This document shows, in pieces, positions 1 through 15,900 of a stretch of DNA of 64,000 nucleotides (its first letter is position 1; each line of letters begins with the position of its first letter). Origin of the DNA: Aphrocallistes beatrix. Lineage: Eukaryota; Porifera; Hexactinellida; Sceptrulophora; Aphrocallistidae. The position numbers and the translations under genes were made by a program. The stretch covers positions 1,178,001 through 1,242,000 of the forward strand of contig OY725490.1 of assembly GCA_963281255.1 (NCBI GenBank), written 5' to 3'. The notes under the pieces are model-generated. The model saw nothing but the letters and a program-made list of their open reading frames with translations, did not search any database and had not been told where the DNA came from.

Positions 1-920
1 GACTTGACTTAGCTTGAGGATAGACTTGACTTAGCTTGAGACAGGCTTGACTTAGCTCGAGACAGACTTGACTTAGCTTGAGATAGACTTGACTTAGCTT
101 GAGACAGACTTGACTTAGCTTGAGGATAGACTTGACTTAGCTTGAGGATAGACTTGACTTAGCTTGAGACAGGCTTGACTTAGCTTGAGGATAGACTTGA
201 CTTAGCTTGAGACAGGCTCGATTTAGCTTGAGAGATATACTTGACTTAGCTTGAGGATAGACTTGACTTAGCTTGAGGATAGACTTGACTTAGCTTGAGG
301 ATAGACTTGACTTAGCTTGAGGATAGACTTGACTTAGCTTGAGACAGACTTGACTCAGCTTGAGGATAGACTTGACTTAGCTTGAGGATAGACTTGACTT
401 AGCTTGAGACAGGCTTGACTTAGCTTGAGGATAGACTTGACTTAGCTCGAGACAGACTTGACTTAGCTTGAGGATAGACTTGACTTAGCTCGAGACAGAC
501 TTGACTTAGCTTGAGGATAGACTTGACTTAGCTCGAGACAGACTTGACTTAGCTTGAGGATAGACTTGACTTAGCTTGAGACAGGCTTGACTTAGCTCGA
601 GACAGACTTGACTTAGCTTGAGGATAGACTTGACTTAGCTTGAGACAGGCTTGACTTAGCTCGAGACAGACTTGACTTAGCTTGAGATAGGCTCGATTTA
701 GCTTGAGAGATATACTTGACTTAGCTTGAGGATAGACTTGACTTAGCTTGAGGATAGACTTGACTTAGCTTGAGATAGGCTTGACTTAGCTCGAGACAGA
801 CTTGACTTAGCTTGAGATAGACTTGACTTAGCTTGAGACAGACTTGACTTAGCTTGAGGATAGACTTGACTTAGCTTGAGGATAGACTTGACTTAGCTTG
901 AGGATAGACTTGACTTAGCT
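1..920. repeat. Higher-order satellite block repeated at +3,660
   Basis: Comparing line by line, bases 1-920 match 3,661-4,580 exactly in order and register. They diverge near 921 by the presence or absence of one 22-bp unit. Other long-range periods are visible from rare variants: the unit with GAGATAGCCTCTTGAC occurs near 9,451, 12,535 and 18,224, and the GAGGTTAGAC unit at about 10,316, 13,400 and 18,937. The first two of each set are 3,084 bp apart. A further block around 11,100 repeats at +560. These are segmental duplications inside the satellite. Confidence 0.85.
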
Positions 921-3900
921 TGAGGATAGACTTGACTTAGCTTGAGACAGGCTTGACTTAGCTCGAGACAGACTTGACTTAGCTTGAGGATAGACTTGAC
1001 TTAGCTTGAGGATAGACTTGACTTAGCTTGAGGATAGACTTGACTTAGCTTGAGACAGGCTTGACTTAGCTCGAGATACACTTGACTTAGCTTGAGACAG
1101 ACTTGACTTAGCTTGTGGATAGACTTGACTTAGCTTGAGGATAGACTTGACTTAGCTTGAGACAGACTTGACTTAGCTTGAGGATAGACTTGACTTAGCT
1201 CGAGACAGACTTGACTTAGCTTGAGGATAGACTTGACTTAGCTTGAGACAGGCTTGACTTAGCTCGAGACAGACTTGACTTAGCTTGAGGATAGACTTGA
1301 CTTAGCTTGAGACAGGCTTGACTTAGCTCGAGACAGACTTGACTTAGCTTGAGGATAGACTTGACTTAGCTTGAGGATAGACTTGACTTAGCTTGAGGAT
1401 AGACTTGACTTAGCTTGAGACAGGCTTGACTTAGCTCGAGACAGACTTGACTTAGCTTGAGATAGACTTGACTTAGCTTGAGACAGACTTGACTTAGCTT
1501 GAGGATAGACTTGACTTAGCTTGAGGATAGACTTGACTTAGCTTGAGACAGGCTTGACTTAGCTTGAGGATAGACTTGACTTAGCTTGAGGATAGACTTG
1601 ACTTAGCTTGAGACAGGCTTGACTTAGCTTGAGGATAGACTTGACTTAGCTCGAGACAGACTTGACTTAGCTTGAGGATAGACTTGACTTAGCTCGAGAC
1701 AGACTTGACTTAGCTTGAGGATAGACTTGACTTAGCTTGAGGATAGACTTGACTTAGCTTGAGACAGACTTGACTTAGCTTGAGGATAGACTTGACTTAG
1801 CTCGAGACAGACTTGACTTAGCTTGAGGATAGACTTGACTTAGCTTGAGACAGGCTTGACTTAGCTCGAGACAGACTTGACTTAGCTTGAGGATAGACTT
1901 GACTTAGCTTGAGACAGGCTTGACTTAGCTCGAGACAGACTTGACTTAGCTTGAGGATAGACTTGACTTAGCTTGAGGATAGACTTGACTTAGCTTGAGG
2001 ATAGACTTGACTTAGCTTGAGACAGGCTTGACTTAGCTCGAGACAGACTTGACTTAGCTTGAGATAGACTTGACTTAGCTTGAGACAGACTTGACTTAGC
2101 TTGAGGATAGACTTGACTTAGCTTGAGGATAGACTTGACTTAGCTTGAGACAGGCTTGACTTAGCTTGAGGATAGACTTGACTTAGCTTGAGACAGGCTC
2201 GATTTAGCTTGAGAGATATACTTGACTTAGCTTGAGGATAGACTTGACTTAGCTTGAGGATAGACTTGACTTAGCTTGAGGATAGACTTGACTTAGCTTG
2301 AGGATAGACTTGACTTAGCTTGAGACAGACTTGACTCAGCTTGAGGATAGACTTGACTTAGCTTGAGGATAGACTTGACTTAGCTTGAGACAGGCTTGAC
2401 TTAGCTTGAGGATAGACTTGACTTAGCTCGAGACAGACTTGACTTAGCTTGAGGATAGACTTGACTTAGCTCGAGACAGACTTGACTTAGCTTGAGGATA
2501 GACTTGACTTAGCTCGAGACAGACTTGACTTAGCTTGAGGATAGACTTGACTTAGCTTGAGACAGGCTTGACTTAGCTCGAGACAGACTTGACTTAGCTT
2601 GAGGATAGACTTGACTTAGCTTGAGACAGGCTTGACTTAGCTCGAGACAGACTTGACTTAGCTTGAGATAGGCTCGATTTAGCTTGAGAGATATACTTGA
2701 CTTAGCTTGAGGATAGACTTGACTTAGCTTGAGGATAGACTTGACTTAGCTTGAGATAGGCTTGACTTAGCTCGAGACAGACTTGACTTAGCTTGAGATA
2801 GACTTGACTTAGCTTGAGACAGACTTGACTTAGCTTGAGGATAGACTTGACTTAGCTTGAGGATAGACTTGACTTAGCTTGAGGATAGACTTGACTTAGC
2901 TTGAGACAGGCTTGACTTAGCTCGAGACAGACTTGACTTAGCTTGAGATAGACTTGACTTAGCTTGAGACAGACTTGACTTAGCTTGAGGATAGACTTGA
3001 CTTAGCTCGAGACAGACTTGACTTAGCTTGAGGATAGACTTGACTTAGCTTGAGGATAGACTTGACTTAGCTTGAGGATAGACTTGACTTAGCTTGAGAC
3101 AGGCTTGACTTAGCTCGAGACAGACTTGACTTAGCTTGAGATAGACTTGACTTAGCTTGAGACAGACTTGACTTAGCTTGAGGATAGACTTGACTTAGCT
3201 TGAGGATAGACTTGACTTAGCTTGAGACAGGCTTGACTTAGCTTGAGGATAGACTTGACTTAGCTTGAGGATAGACTTGACTTAGCTTGAGACAGGCTTG
3301 ACTTAGCTTGAGGATAGACTTGACTTAGCTCGAGACAGACTTGACTTAGCTTGAGGATAGACTTGACTTAGCTCGAGACAGACTTGACTTAGCTTGAGGA
3401 TAGACTTGACTTAGCTTGAGGATAGACTTGACTTAGCTTGAGACAGACTTGACTTAGCTTGAGGATAGACTTGACTTAGCTCGAGACAGACTTGACTTAG
3501 CTTGAGGATAGACTTGACTTAGCTTGAGACAGGCTTGACTTAGCTCGAGACAGACTTGACTTAGCTTGAGGATAGACTTGACTTAGCTTGAGACAGGCTT
3601 GACTTAGCTCGAGACAGACTTGACTTAGCTTGAGGATAGACTTGACTTAGCTTGAGGATAGACTTGACTTAGCTTGAGGATAGACTTGACTTAGCTTGAG
3701 ACAGGCTTGACTTAGCTCGAGACAGACTTGACTTAGCTTGAGATAGACTTGACTTAGCTTGAGACAGACTTGACTTAGCTTGAGGATAGACTTGACTTAG
3801 CTTGAGGATAGACTTGACTTAGCTTGAGACAGGCTTGACTTAGCTTGAGGATAGACTTGACTTAGCTTGAGACAGGCTCGATTTAGCTTGAGAGATATAC

Positions 3901-6900
3901 TTGACTTAGCTTGAGGATAGACTTGACTTAGCTTGAGGATAGACTTGACTTAGCTTGAGGATAGACTTGACTTAGCTTGAGGATAGACTTGACTTAGCTT
4001 GAGACAGACTTGACTCAGCTTGAGGATAGACTTGACTTAGCTTGAGGATAGACTTGACTTAGCTTGAGACAGGCTTGACTTAGCTTGAGGATAGACTTGA
4101 CTTAGCTCGAGACAGACTTGACTTAGCTTGAGGATAGACTTGACTTAGCTCGAGACAGACTTGACTTAGCTTGAGGATAGACTTGACTTAGCTCGAGACA
4201 GACTTGACTTAGCTTGAGGATAGACTTGACTTAGCTTGAGACAGGCTTGACTTAGCTCGAGACAGACTTGACTTAGCTTGAGGATAGACTTGACTTAGCT
4301 TGAGACAGGCTTGACTTAGCTCGAGACAGACTTGACTTAGCTTGAGATAGGCTCGATTTAGCTTGAGAGATATACTTGACTTAGCTTGAGGATAGACTTG
4401 ACTTAGCTTGAGGATAGACTTGACTTAGCTTGAGATAGGCTTGACTTAGCTCGAGACAGACTTGACTTAGCTTGAGATAGACTTGACTTAGCTTGAGACA
4501 GACTTGACTTAGCTTGAGGATAGACTTGACTTAGCTTGAGGATAGACTTGACTTAGCTTGAGGATAGACTTGACTTAGCTTGAGACAGGCTTGACTTAGC
4601 TCGAGACAGACTTGACTTAGCTTGAGGATAGACTTGACTTAGCTTGAGGATAGACTTGACTTAGCTTGAGGATAGACTTGACTTAGCTTGAGACAGGCTT
4701 GACTTAGCTCGAGATACACTTGACTTAGCTTGAGACAGACTTGACTTAGCTTGAGGATAGACTTGACTTAGCTTGAGGATAGACTTGACTTAGCTTGAGG
4801 ATAGACTTGACTTAGCTTGAGGATAGACTTGACTTAGCTTGAGACAGGCTTGACTTAGCTCGAGACAGACTTGACTTAGCTTGAGATAGACTTGACTTAG
4901 CTTGAGGATAGACTTGACTTAGCTTGAGGATAGACTTGACTTAGCTTGAGACAGGCTTGACTTAGCTTGAGGATAGACTTGACTTAGCTTGAGACAGGCT
5001 CGATTTAGCTTGAGAGATATACTTGACTTAGCTTGAGGATAGACTTGACTTAGCTTGAGGATAGACTTGACTTAGCTTGAGGATAGACTTGACTTAGCTT
5101 GAGGATAGACTTGACTTAGCTTGAGACAGACTTGACTCAGCTTGAGGATAGACTTGACTTAGCTTGAGGATAGACTTGACTTAGCTTGAGACAGGCTTGA
5201 CTTAGCTTGAGGATAGACTTGACTTAGCTCGAGACAGACTTGACTTAGCTTGAGGATAGACTTGACTTAGCTCGAGACAGACTTGACTTAGCTTGAGGAT
5301 AGACTTGACTTAGCTCGAGACAGACTTGACTTAGCTTGAGGATAGACTTGACTTAGCTTGAGACAGACTTGACTTAGCTTGAGGATAGACTTGACTTAGC
5401 TTGAGGATAGACTTGACTTAGCTTGAGGATAGACTTGACTTAGCTTGAGACAGGCTTGACTTAGCTCGAGACAGACTTGACTTAGCTTGAGGATAGACTT
5501 GACTTAGCTTGAGGATAGACTTGACTTAGCTTGAGGATAGACTTGACTTAGCTTGAGACAGGCTTGACTTAGCTCGAGATACACTTGACTTAGCTTGAGA
5601 CAGACTTGACTTAGCTTGAGGATAGACTTGACTTAGCTTGAGGATAGACTTGACTTAGCTTGAGACAGACTTGACTTAGCTTGAGGATAGACTTGACTTA
5701 GCTCGAGACAGACTTGACTTAGCTTGAGGATAGACTTGACTTAGCTTGAGACAGGCTTGACTTAGCTCGAGACAGACTTGACTTAGCTTGAGGATAGACT
5801 TGACTTAGCTTGAGACAGGCTTGACTTAGCTCGAGACAGACTTGACTTAGCTTGAGGATAGACTTGACTTAGCTTGAGGATAGACTTGACTTAGCTTGAG
5901 ACAGGCTTGACTTAGCTCGAGACAGACTTGACTTAGCTTGAGATAGACTTGACTTAGCTTGAGGATAGACTTGACTTAGCTTGAGGATAGACTTGACTTA
6001 GCTTGAGACAGGCTTGACTTAGCTTGAGGATAGACTTGACTTAGCTTGAGACAGGCTCGATTTAGCTTGAGAGATATACTTGACTTAGCTTGAGGATAGA
6101 CTTGACTTAGCTTGAGGATAGACTTGACTTAGCTTGAGGATAGACTTGACTTAGCTTGAGGATAGACTTGACTTAGCTTGAGACAGACTTGACTCAGCTT
6201 GAGGATAGACTTGACTTAGCTTGAGGATAGACTTGACTTAGCTTGAGACAGGCTTGACTTAGCTTGAGGATAGACTTGACTTAGCTCGAGACAGACTTGA
6301 CTTAGCTTGAGGATAGACTTGACTTAGCTCGAGACAGACTTGACTTAGCTTGAGGATAGACTTGACTTAGCTCGAGACAGACTTGACTTAGCTTGAGGAT
6401 AGACTTGACTTAGCTTGAGACAGGCTTGACTTAGCTCGAGATACACTTGACTTAGCTTGAGACAGACTTGACTTAGCTTGAGGATAGACTTGACTTAGCT
6501 TGAGGATAGACTTGACTTAGCTTGAGACAGACTTGACTTAGCTTGAGGATAGACTTGACTTAGCTCGAGACAGACTTGACTTAGCTTGAGGATAGACTTG
6601 ACTTAGCTTGAGACAGGCTTGACTTAGCTCGAGACAGACTTGACTTAGCTTGAGGATAGACTTGACTTAGCTTGAGACAGGCTTGACTTAGCTCGAGACA
6701 GACTTGACTTAGCTTGAGGATAGACTTGACTTAGCTTGAGGATAGACTTGACTTAGCTTGAGACAGGCTTGACTTAGCTCGAGACAGACTTGACTTAGCT
6801 TGAGATAGACTTGACTTAGCTTGAGGATAGACTTGACTTAGCTTGAGGATAGACTTGACTTAGCTTGAGACAGGCTTGACTTAGCTTGAGGATAGACTTG

Positions 6901-9900
6901 ACTTAGCTTGAGACAGGCTCGATTTAGCTTGAGAGATATACTTGACTTAGCTTGAGGATAGACTTGACTTAGCTTGAGGATAGACTTGACTTAGCTTGAG
7001 GATAGACTTGACTTAGCTTGAGGATAGACTTGACTTAGCTTGAGACAGACTTGACTCAGCTTGAGGATAGACTTGACTTAGCTTGAGGATAGACTTGACT
7101 TAGCTTGAGACAGGCTTGACTTAGCTTGAGGATAGACTTGACTTAGCTCGAGACAGACTTGACTTAGCTTGAGGATAGACTTGACTTAGCTCGAGACAGA
7201 CTTGACTTAGCTTGAGGATAGACTTGACTTAGCTCGAGACAGACTTGACTTAGCTTGAGGATAGACTTGACTTAGCTTGAGACAGGCTTGACTTAGCTCG
7301 AGACAGACTTGACTTAGCTTGAGGATAGACTTGACTTAGCTTGAGACAGGCTTGACTTAGCTCGAGACAGACTTGACTTAGCTTGAGATAGGCTCGATTT
7401 AGCTTGAGAGATATACTTGACTTAGCTTGAGGATAGACTTGACTTAGCTTGAGGATAGACTTGACTTAGCTTGAGATAGGCTTGACTTAGCTCGAGACAG
7501 ACTTGACTTAGCTTGAGATAGACTTGACTTAGCTTGAGACAGACTTGACTTAGCTTGAGGATAGACTTGACTTAGCTTGAGGATAGACTTGACTTAGCTT
7601 GAGGATAGACTTGACTTAGCTTGAGACAGGCTTGACTTAGCTCGAGATACACTTGACTTAGCTTGAGACAGACTTGACTTAGCTTGAGGATAGACTTGAC
7701 TTAGCTTGAGGATAGACTTGACTTAGCTTGAGACAGACTTGACTTAGCTTGAGGATAGACTTGACTTAGCTCGAGACAGACTTGACTTAGCTTGAGGATA
7801 GACTTGACTTAGCTTGAGACAGGCTTGACTTAGCTCGAGACAGACTTGACTTAGCTTGAGGATAGACTTGACTTAGCTTGAGACAGGCTTGACTTAGCTC
7901 GAGACAGACTTGACTTAGCTTGAGATAGGCTCGATTTAGCTTGAGAGATAGACTTGACTTAGCTTGAGGATAGACTTGACTTAGCTTGAGACAGGCTTGA
8001 CTTAGCTTGAGATAGGCTCGATTTAGCTTGAGAGATATACTTGACTTAGCTTGAGGATAGACTTGACTTAGCTTGAGGATAGACTTGACTTAGCTTGAGA
8101 CAGGCTTGACTTAGCTCGAGACAGACTTGACTTAGCTTGAGGATAGACTTGACTTAGCTTGAGGATAGACTTGACTTAGCTTGAGGATAGACTTGACTTA
8201 GCTTGAGACAGGCTTGACTTAGCTCGAGATACACTTGACTTAGCTCGAGACAGACTTGACTTAGCTTGAGATAGGCTCGATTTAGCTTGAGAGATATACT
8301 TGACTTAGCTTGAGGATAGACTTGACTTAGCTTGAGGATAGACTTGACTTAGCTTGAGATAGGCTTGACTTAGCTCGAGACAGACTTGACTTAGCTTGAG
8401 ATAGACTTGACTTAGCTTGAGACAGACTTGACTTAGCTTGAGGATAGACTTGACTTAGCTTGAGGATAGACTTGACTTAGCTTGAGGATAGACTTGACTT
8501 AGCTTGAGACAGGCTTGACTTAGCTCGAGATACACTTGACTTAGCTTGAGACAGACTTGACTTAGCTTGAGGATAGACTTGACTTAGCTTGAGGATAGAC
8601 TTGACTTAGCTTGAGACAGACTTGACTTAGCTTGAGGATAGACTTGACTTAGCTCGAGACAGACTTGACTTAGCTTGAGGATAGACTTGACTTAGCTTGA
8701 GACAGGCTTGACTTAGCTCGAGACAGACTTGACTTAGCTTGAGGATAGACTTGACTTAGCTTGAGACAGGCTTGACTTAGCTCGAGACAGACTTGACTTA
8801 GCTTGAGATAGGCTCGATTTAGCTTGAGAGATAGACTTGACTTAGCTTGAGGATAGACTTGACTTAGCTTGAGACAGGCTTGACTTAGCTTGAGATAGGC
8901 TCGATTTAGCTTGAGAGATATACTTGACTTAGCTTGAGGATAGACTTGACTTAGCTTGAGGATAGACTTGACTTAGCTTGAGACAGGCTTGACTTAGCTC
9001 GAGACAGACTTGACTTAGCTTGAGGATAGACTTGACTTAGCTTGAGGATAGACTTGACTTAGCTTGAGACAGGCTTGACTTAGCTCGAGATACACTTGAC
9101 TTAGCTTGAGACAGACTTGACTTAGCTTGAGGATAGACTTGACTTAGCTTGAGGATAGACTTGACTTAGCTTGAGACAGACTTGACTTAGCTTGAGGATA
9201 GACTTGACTTAGCTCGAGACAGACTTGACTTAGCTTGAGGATAGACTTGACTTAGCTTGAGACAGGCTTGACTTAGCTCGAGACAGACTTGACTTAGCTT
9301 GAGGATAGACTTGACTTAGCTTGAGACAGGCTTGACTTAGCTCGAGACAGACTTGACTTAGCTTGAGATAGGCTCGATTTAGCTTGAGAGATATACTTGA
9401 CTTAGCTTGAGGATAGACTTGACTTAGCTTGAGACAAGCTTGACTTAGCTCGAGATAGCCTCTTGACTTAGCTTGAGACAGACTTGACTTAGCTTGAGAT
9501 AGGCTCGATTTAGCTTGAGAGATATACTTGACTTAGCTTGAGGATAGACTTGACTTAGCTTGAGACAGACTTGACTCAGCTTGAGGATAGACTTGACTTA
9601 GCTTGAGGATAGACTTGACTTAGCTTGAGACAGGCTTGACTTAGCTTGAGGATAGACTTGACTTAGCTCGAGACAGACTTGACTTAGCTTGAGGATAGAC
9701 TTGACTTAGCTTGAGGATAGACTTGACTTAGCTTGAGACAGGCTTGACTTAGCTCGAGATAGACTTGACTTAGCTCGAGACAGACTTGACTTAGCTTGAG
9801 GATAGACTCGACTTAGCTTGAGACAGGCTTGACTTAGCTCGAGACAGACTTGACTTAGCTTGAGGATAGACTTGACTTAGCTTGAGACAGGCTTGACTTA

Positions 9901-12900
9901 GCTCGAGACAGACTTGACTTAGCTTGAGATAGGCTCGATTTAGCTTGAGAGATATACTTGACTTAGCTTGAGGATAGACTTGACTTAGCTTGAGGATAGA
10001 CTTGACTTAGCTTGAGACAGGCTTGACTTAGCTCGAGACAGACTTGACTTAGCTTGAGATAGACTTGACTTAGCTTGAGACAGACTTGACTTAGCTTGAG
10101 GATAGACTTGACTTAGCTTGAGGATAGACTTGACTTAGCTTGAGACAGGCTTGACTTAGCTTGAGACAGGCTCGATTTAGCTTGAGAGATATACTTGACT
10201 TAGCTTGAGGATAGACTTGACTTAGCTTGAGGATAGACTTGACTTAGCTTGAGGATAGACTTGACTTAGCTTGAGGATAGATTTGACTTAGCTTGAGACA
10301 GGCTTGACTTAGCTTGAGGTTAGACTTGACTTAGCTCGAGACAGACTTGACTTAGCTTGAGATAGACTTGACTTAGCTTGAGACAGACTTGACTTAGCTT
10401 GAGGATAGACTTGACTTAGCTTGAGGATAGACTTGACTTAGCTTGAGGATAGACTTGACTTAGCTTGAGACAAGCTTGACTTAGCTCGAGATAGACTTGA
10501 CTTAGCTTGAGACAGACTTGACTTAGCTTGAGGATAGACTTGACTTAGCTTGAGGATAGACTTGACTTAGCTTGAGACAGACTTGACTTAGCTTGAGGAT
10601 AGACTTGACATAGCTTGAGGATAGACTTGACTTAGCTTGAGACAGACTTGACTTAGCTTGAGGATAGACTTGACTTAGCTTGAGACAGGCTTGACTTAGC
10701 TCGAGACAGACTTGACTTAGCTTGAGATAGGCTCGATTTAGCTTGAGAGATATACTTGACTTAGCTTGAGGATAGACTTGACTTAGCTTGAGGATAGACT
10801 TGACTTAGCTTTAGACAGACTTGACTTAGCTCGAGATAGACTTGACTTAGCTTGAGACAGACTTGACTTAGCTTGAGGATAGACTTGACTTAGCTTGAGG
10901 ATAGACTTGACTTAGCTTGAGACAGACTTGACTTAGCTTGAGGATAGACTTGACTTAGCTTGAGGATAGACTTGACTTAGCTTGAGACAGACTTGACTTA
11001 GCTTGAGGATAGACTTGACTTAGCTTGAGACAGGCTTGACTTAGCTCGAGACAGACTTGACTTAGCTTGAGATAGGCTCGATTTAGCTTGAGAGATAGAC
11101 TTGACTTAGCTTGAGGATAGACTTGACTTAGCTTGAGACAGGCTTGACTTAGCTTGAGATAGGCTCGATTTAGCTTGAGAGATATACTTGACTTAGCTTG
11201 AGGATAGACTTGACTTAGCTTGAGGATAGACTTGACTTAGCTTGAGACAGGCTTGACTTAGCTCGAGACAGACTTGACTTAGCTTGAGGATAGACTTGAC
11301 TTAGCTTGAGGATAGACTTGACTTAGCTTGAGGATAGACTTGACTTAGCTTGAGACAGGCTTGACTTAGCTCGAGATACACTTGACTTAGCTTGAGACAG
11401 ACTTGACTTAGCTTGAGGATAGACTTGACTTAGCTTGAGGATAGACTTGACTTAGCTTGAGACAGACTTGACTTAGCTTGAGGATAGACTTGACTTAGCT
11501 CGAGGCAGACTTGACTTAGCTTGAGACAGGCTTGACTTAGCTCGAGACAGACTTGACTTAGCTTGAGGATAGACTTGACTTAGCTTGAGACAGGCTTGAC
11601 TTAGCTCGAGACAGACTTGACTTAGCTTGAGATAGGCTCGATTTAGCTTGAGAGATAGACTTGACTTAGCTTGAGGATAGACTTGACTTAGCTTGAGACA
11701 GGCTTGACTTAGCTTGAGATAGGCTCGATTTAGCTTGAGAGATATACTTGACTTAGCTTGAGGATAGACTTGACTTAGCTTGAGGATAGACTTGACTTAG
11801 CTTGAGACAGGCTTGACTTAGCTCGAGACAGACTTGACTTAGCTTGAGGATAGACTTGACTTAGCTTGAGGATAGACTTGACTTAGCTTGAGGATAGACT
11901 TGACTTAGCTTGAGACAGGCTTGACTTAGCTCGAGATACACTTGACTTAGCTTGAGACAGACTTGACTTAGCTTGAGGATAGACTTGACTTAGCTTGAGG
12001 ATAGACTTGACTTAGCTTGAGACAGACTTGACTTAGCTTGAGGATAGACTTGACTTAGCTCGAGGCAGACTTGACTTAGCTTGAGACAGGCTTGACTTAG
12101 CTCGAGACAGACTTGACTTAGCTTGAGGATAGACTTGACTTAGCTTGAGACAGGCTTGACTTAGCTCGAGACAGACTTGACTTAGCTTGAGATAGGCTCG
12201 ATTTAGCTTGAGAGATATACTTGACTTAGCTTGAGGATAGACTTGACTTAGCTTGAGGATAGACTTGACTTAGCTCGAGACAGACTTGACTTAGCTCGAG
12301 ACAGACTTGACTTAGCTTGAGATAGGCTCGATTTAGCTTGAGAGATATACTTGACTTAGCTTGAGGATAGACTTTACTTAGCTTGAGGATAGACTTGACT
12401 TAGCTTGAGACAGGCTTGACTTAGCTCGAGACAGACTTGACTTAGCTTGAGATAGGCTCGATTTAGCTTGAGAGATATACTTGACTTAGCTTGAGGATAG
12501 ACTTGACTTAGCTTGAGACAAGCTTGACTTAGCTCGAGATAGCCTCTTGACTTAGCTTGAGACAGACTTGACTTAGCTTGAGATAGGCTCGATTTAGCTT
12601 GAGAGATATACTTGACTTAGCTTGAGGATAGACTTGACTTAGCTTGAGACAGACTTGACTCAGCTTGAGGATAGACTTGACTTAGCTTGAGGATAGACTT
12701 GACTTAGCTTGAGACAGGCTTGACTTAGCTTGAGGATAGACTTGACTTAGCTCGAGACAGACTTGACTTAGCTTGAGGATAGACTTGACTTAGCTTGAGG
12801 ATAGACTTGACTTAGCTTGAGACAGGCTTGACTTAGCTCGAGATAGACTTGACTTAGCTCGAGACAGACTTGACTTAGCTTGAGGATAGACTCGACTTAG

Positions 12901-15900
12901 CTTGAGACAGGCTTGACTTAGCTCGAGACAGACTTGACTTAGCTTGAGGATAGACTTGACTTAGCTTGAGACAGGCTTGACTTAGCTCGAGACAGACTTG
13001 ACTTAGCTTGAGATAGGCTCGATTTAGCTTGAGAGATATACTTGACTTAGCTTGAGGATAGACTTGACTTAGCTTGAGGATAGACTTGACTTAGCTTGAG
13101 ACAGGCTTGACTTAGCTCGAGACAGACTTGACTTAGCTTGAGATAGACTTGACTTAGCTTGAGACAGACTTGACTTAGCTTGAGGATAGACTTGACTTAG
13201 CTTGAGGATAGACTTGACTTAGCTTGAGACAGGCTTGACTTAGCTTGAGACAGGCTCGATTTAGCTTGAGAGATATACTTGACTTAGCTTGAGGATAGAC
13301 TTGACTTAGCTTGAGGATAGACTTGACTTAGCTTGAGGATAGACTTGACTTAGCTTGAGGATAGATTTGACTTAGCTTGAGACAGGCTTGACTTAGCTTG
13401 AGGTTAGACTTGACTTAGCTCGAGACAGACTTGACTTAGCTTGAGATAGACTTGACTTAGCTTGAGACAGACTTGACTTAGCTTGAGGATAGACTTGACT
13501 TAGCTTGAGGATAGACTTGACTTAGCTTGAGGATAGACTTGACTTAGCTTGAGACAAGCTTGACTTAGCTCGAGATAGACTTGACTTAGCTTGAGACAGA
13601 CTTGACTTAGCTTGAGGATAGACTTGACTTAGCTTGAGGATAGACTTGACTTAGCTTGAGACAGACTTGACTTAGCTTGAGGATAGACTTGACATAGCTT
13701 GAGGATAGACTTGACTTAGCTTGAGACAGACTTGACTTAGCTTGAGGATAGACTTGACTTAGCTTGAGACAGGCTTGACTTAGCTCGAGACAGACTTGAC
13801 TTAGCTTGAGATAGGCTCGATTTAGCTTGAGAGATATACTTGACTTAGCTTGAGGATAGACTTGACTTAGCTTGAGGATAGACTTGACTTAGCTTTAGAC
13901 AGACTTGACTTAGCTCGAGATAGACTTGACTTAGCTTGAGACAGACTTGACTTAGCTTGAGGATAGACTTGACTTAGCTTGAGGATAGACTTGACTTAGC
14001 TTGAGACAGACTTGACTTAGCTTGAGGATAGACTTGACTTAGCTTGAGGATAGACTTGACTTAGCTTGAGACAGACTTGACTTAGCTTGAGGATAGACTT
14101 GACTTAGCTTGAGACAGGCTTGACTTAGCTCGAGACAGACTTGACTTAGCTTGAGATAGGCTCGATTTAGCTTGAGAGATAGACTTGACTTAGCTTGAGG
14201 ATAGACTTGACTTAGCTTGAGACAGGCTTGACTTAGCTTGAGATAGGCTCGATTTAGCTTGAGAGATATACTTGACTTAGCTTGAGGATAGACTTGACTT
14301 AGCTTGAGGATAGACTTGACTTAGCTTGAGACAGGCTTGACTTAGCTCGAGACAGACTTGACTTAGCTTGAGGATAGACTTGACTTAGCTTGAGGATAGA
14401 CTTGACTTAGCTTGAGGATAGACTTGACTTAGCTTGAGACAGGCTTGACTTAGCTCGAGATACACTTGACTTAGCTTGAGACAGACTTGACTTAGCTTGA
14501 GGATAGACTTGACTTAGCTTGAGGATAGACTTGACTTAGCTTGAGACAGACTTGACTTAGCTTGAGGATAGACTTGACTTAGCTCGAGGCAGACTTGACT
14601 TAGCTTGAGACAGGCTTGACTTAGCTCGAGACAGACTTGACTTAGCTTGAGGATAGACTTGACTTAGCTTGAGACAGGCTTGACTTAGCTCGAGACAGAC
14701 TTGACTTAGCTTGAGATAGGCTCGATTTAGCTTGAGAGATAGACTTGACTTAGCTTGAGGATAGACTTGACTTAGCTTGAGACAGGCTTGACTTAGCTTG
14801 AGATAGGCTCGATTTAGCTTGAGAGATATACTTGACTTAGCTTGAGGATAGACTTGACTTAGCTTGAGGATAGACTTGACTTAGCTTGAGACAGGCTTGA
14901 CTTAGCTCGAGACAGACTTGACTTAGCTTGAGGATAGACTTGACTTAGCTTGAGGATAGACTTGACTTAGCTTGAGGATAGACTTGACTTAGCTTGAGAC
15001 AGGCTTGACTTAGCTCGAGATACACTTGACTTAGCTTGAGACAGACTTGACTTAGCTTGAGGATAGACTTGACTTAGCTTGAGGATAGACTTGACTTAGC
15101 TTGAGACAGACTTGACTTAGCTTGAGGATAGACTTGACTTAGCTCGAGGCAGACTTGACTTAGCTTGAGACAGGCTTGACTTAGCTCGAGACAGACTTGA
15201 CTTAGCTTGAGGATAGACTTGACTTAGCTTGAGACAGGCTTGACTTAGCTCGAGACAGACTTGACTTAGCTTGAGATAGGCTCGATTTAGCTTGAGAGAT
15301 ATACTTGACTTAGCTTGAGGATAGACTTGACTTAGCTTGAGGATAGACTTGACTTAGCTCGAGACAGACTTGACTTAGCTCGAGACAGACTTGACTTAGC
15401 TTGAGATAGGCTCGATTTAGCTTGAGAGATATACTTGACTTAGCTTGAGGATAGACTTTACTTAGCTTGAGGATAGACTTGACTTAGCTTGAGACAGGCT
15501 TGACTTAGCTCGAGACAGACTTGACTTAGCTTGAGATAGACTTGACTTAGCTTGAGACAGACTTGACTTAGCTTGAGGATAGACTTGACTTAGCTTGAGG
15601 ATAGACTTGACTTAGCTTGAGACAGGCTCGATTTAGCTTGAGAGATATACTTGACTTAGCTTGAGGATAGACTTGACTTAGCTTGAGGATAGACTTGACT
15701 TAGCTTGAGGATAGACTTGACTTAGCTTGAGGATAGACTTGACTTAGCTTGAGACAGACTTGACTTAGCTTGAGGATAGACTTGACTTAGCTTGAGGATA
15801 GACTTGACTTAGCTTGAGACAGACTTGACTTAGCTTGAGGATAGACTTGACTTAGCTCGAGACAGACTTGACTTAGCTTGAGGATAGACTTGACTTAGCT